From assembly GCF_031191185.1 (NCBI RefSeq), contig NZ_CP133465.1:1918001-1982000 (forward strand): a stretch of DNA of 64,000 bases. Direction: 5' to 3'. This DNA is from Prevotella nigrescens (GTDB taxonomy: Bacteria; Bacteroidota; Bacteroidia; Bacteroidales; Bacteroidaceae). Shown here one piece after another: positions 63,935-64,000 of this stretch (position 1 is the first letter of the stretch; each line of letters opens with the position of its first letter). The notes under the pieces are model-generated. The model was not told the origin of the DNA. It did no database searches and was given only the letters and a program-made list of their open reading frames with translations. The position numbers and the translations under genes are program-made.

Positions 63935-64000
63935 TTTGCTTGTATTTAATCTTGAAAATAAACCCTTTTTACACGGTTGCTGACTGTTGTCAGCACCTCG

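Overview
The window looks like chromosomal DNA from a Prevotella-type oral Bacteroidales bacterium. Evidence: Bacteroidetes promoters (TTTG, about 20 nt, TAnnTTTG) recur throughout; TonB/ExbBD and outer-membrane receptor genes are present; a C10 (streptopain/interpain-like) cysteine protease and an M6 metalloprotease carry the short Prevotella-style C-terminal tail ending in G-[IV]-Y-I-x-[NG]-G-K-K; and the glycogen-operon order is typical of Bacteroidales. The species cannot be fixed from the sequence alone.

Layout. 1-2.3 kb: the 3' end of a TonB-dependent receptor and a small exported protein. 2.6-7.3 kb (-): a glycogen/alpha-glucan operon with debranching enzyme, GT4 glycosyltransferase and GH57 enzyme. 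7.7-11.2 kb: a possible 52-residue membrane peptide, the periplasmic protease DegP, LemA and a TPM-domain protein. 11.8-18.3 kb (+): two large exported proteins. The first has a duplicated repeat domain followed by what looks like a ribosomal L7/L12 C-terminal domain; the second is a 1512-residue multi-domain adhesin-like protein.

18.6-29.1 kb is the accessory region: AT-rich, small, mostly unrecognised cytoplasmic proteins on both strands, including a frameshifted SUKH (SMI1/KNR4) gene. Repeated upstream sequences and an intact IS4-family element lie among them. It looks like an array of orphan immunity genes without toxins. 29.1-30.5 kb has no large gene but contains a promoter-terminator pair that could make a small RNA.

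30.5-32.9 kb (-): HAD phosphatase, CDF-like transporter and ZIP transporter. 33.1-39.3 kb: C10 protease (-), EFR1 flavodoxin/ferredoxin protein (+) and M6 protease (+). 39.5-39.7 kb: a 22-bp-period palindromic array. 39.8-46.8 kb (-): the cell-shape operon purH(cyclohydrolase only)-mreB-mreC-mreD-mrdA-rodA. 47.5-52.5 kb: mutY, an MFS permease, tcdA, an EamA exporter and a DnaQ-like exonuclease. 52.6-52.8 kb: an IS30-type transposase remnant. 53.0-58.6 kb (-): exbB-exbD-exbD-tonB-PstS-like-TPR energy-transduction operon. 59.0-62.2 kb (-): ribBA and an LptF/LptG permease. 62.4 kb: a tRNA with CAT anticodon, own promoter and terminator. 62.6-63.9 kb (-): rmuC.

The most unusual items are the exported protein with an L7/L12-like domain, the immunity-like island with repeated 5' cassettes, the 22-bp palindromic array, the candidate small RNA near 30.2 kb, and several start codons placed only 4-5 nt after the -7 box, implying leaderless mRNAs.
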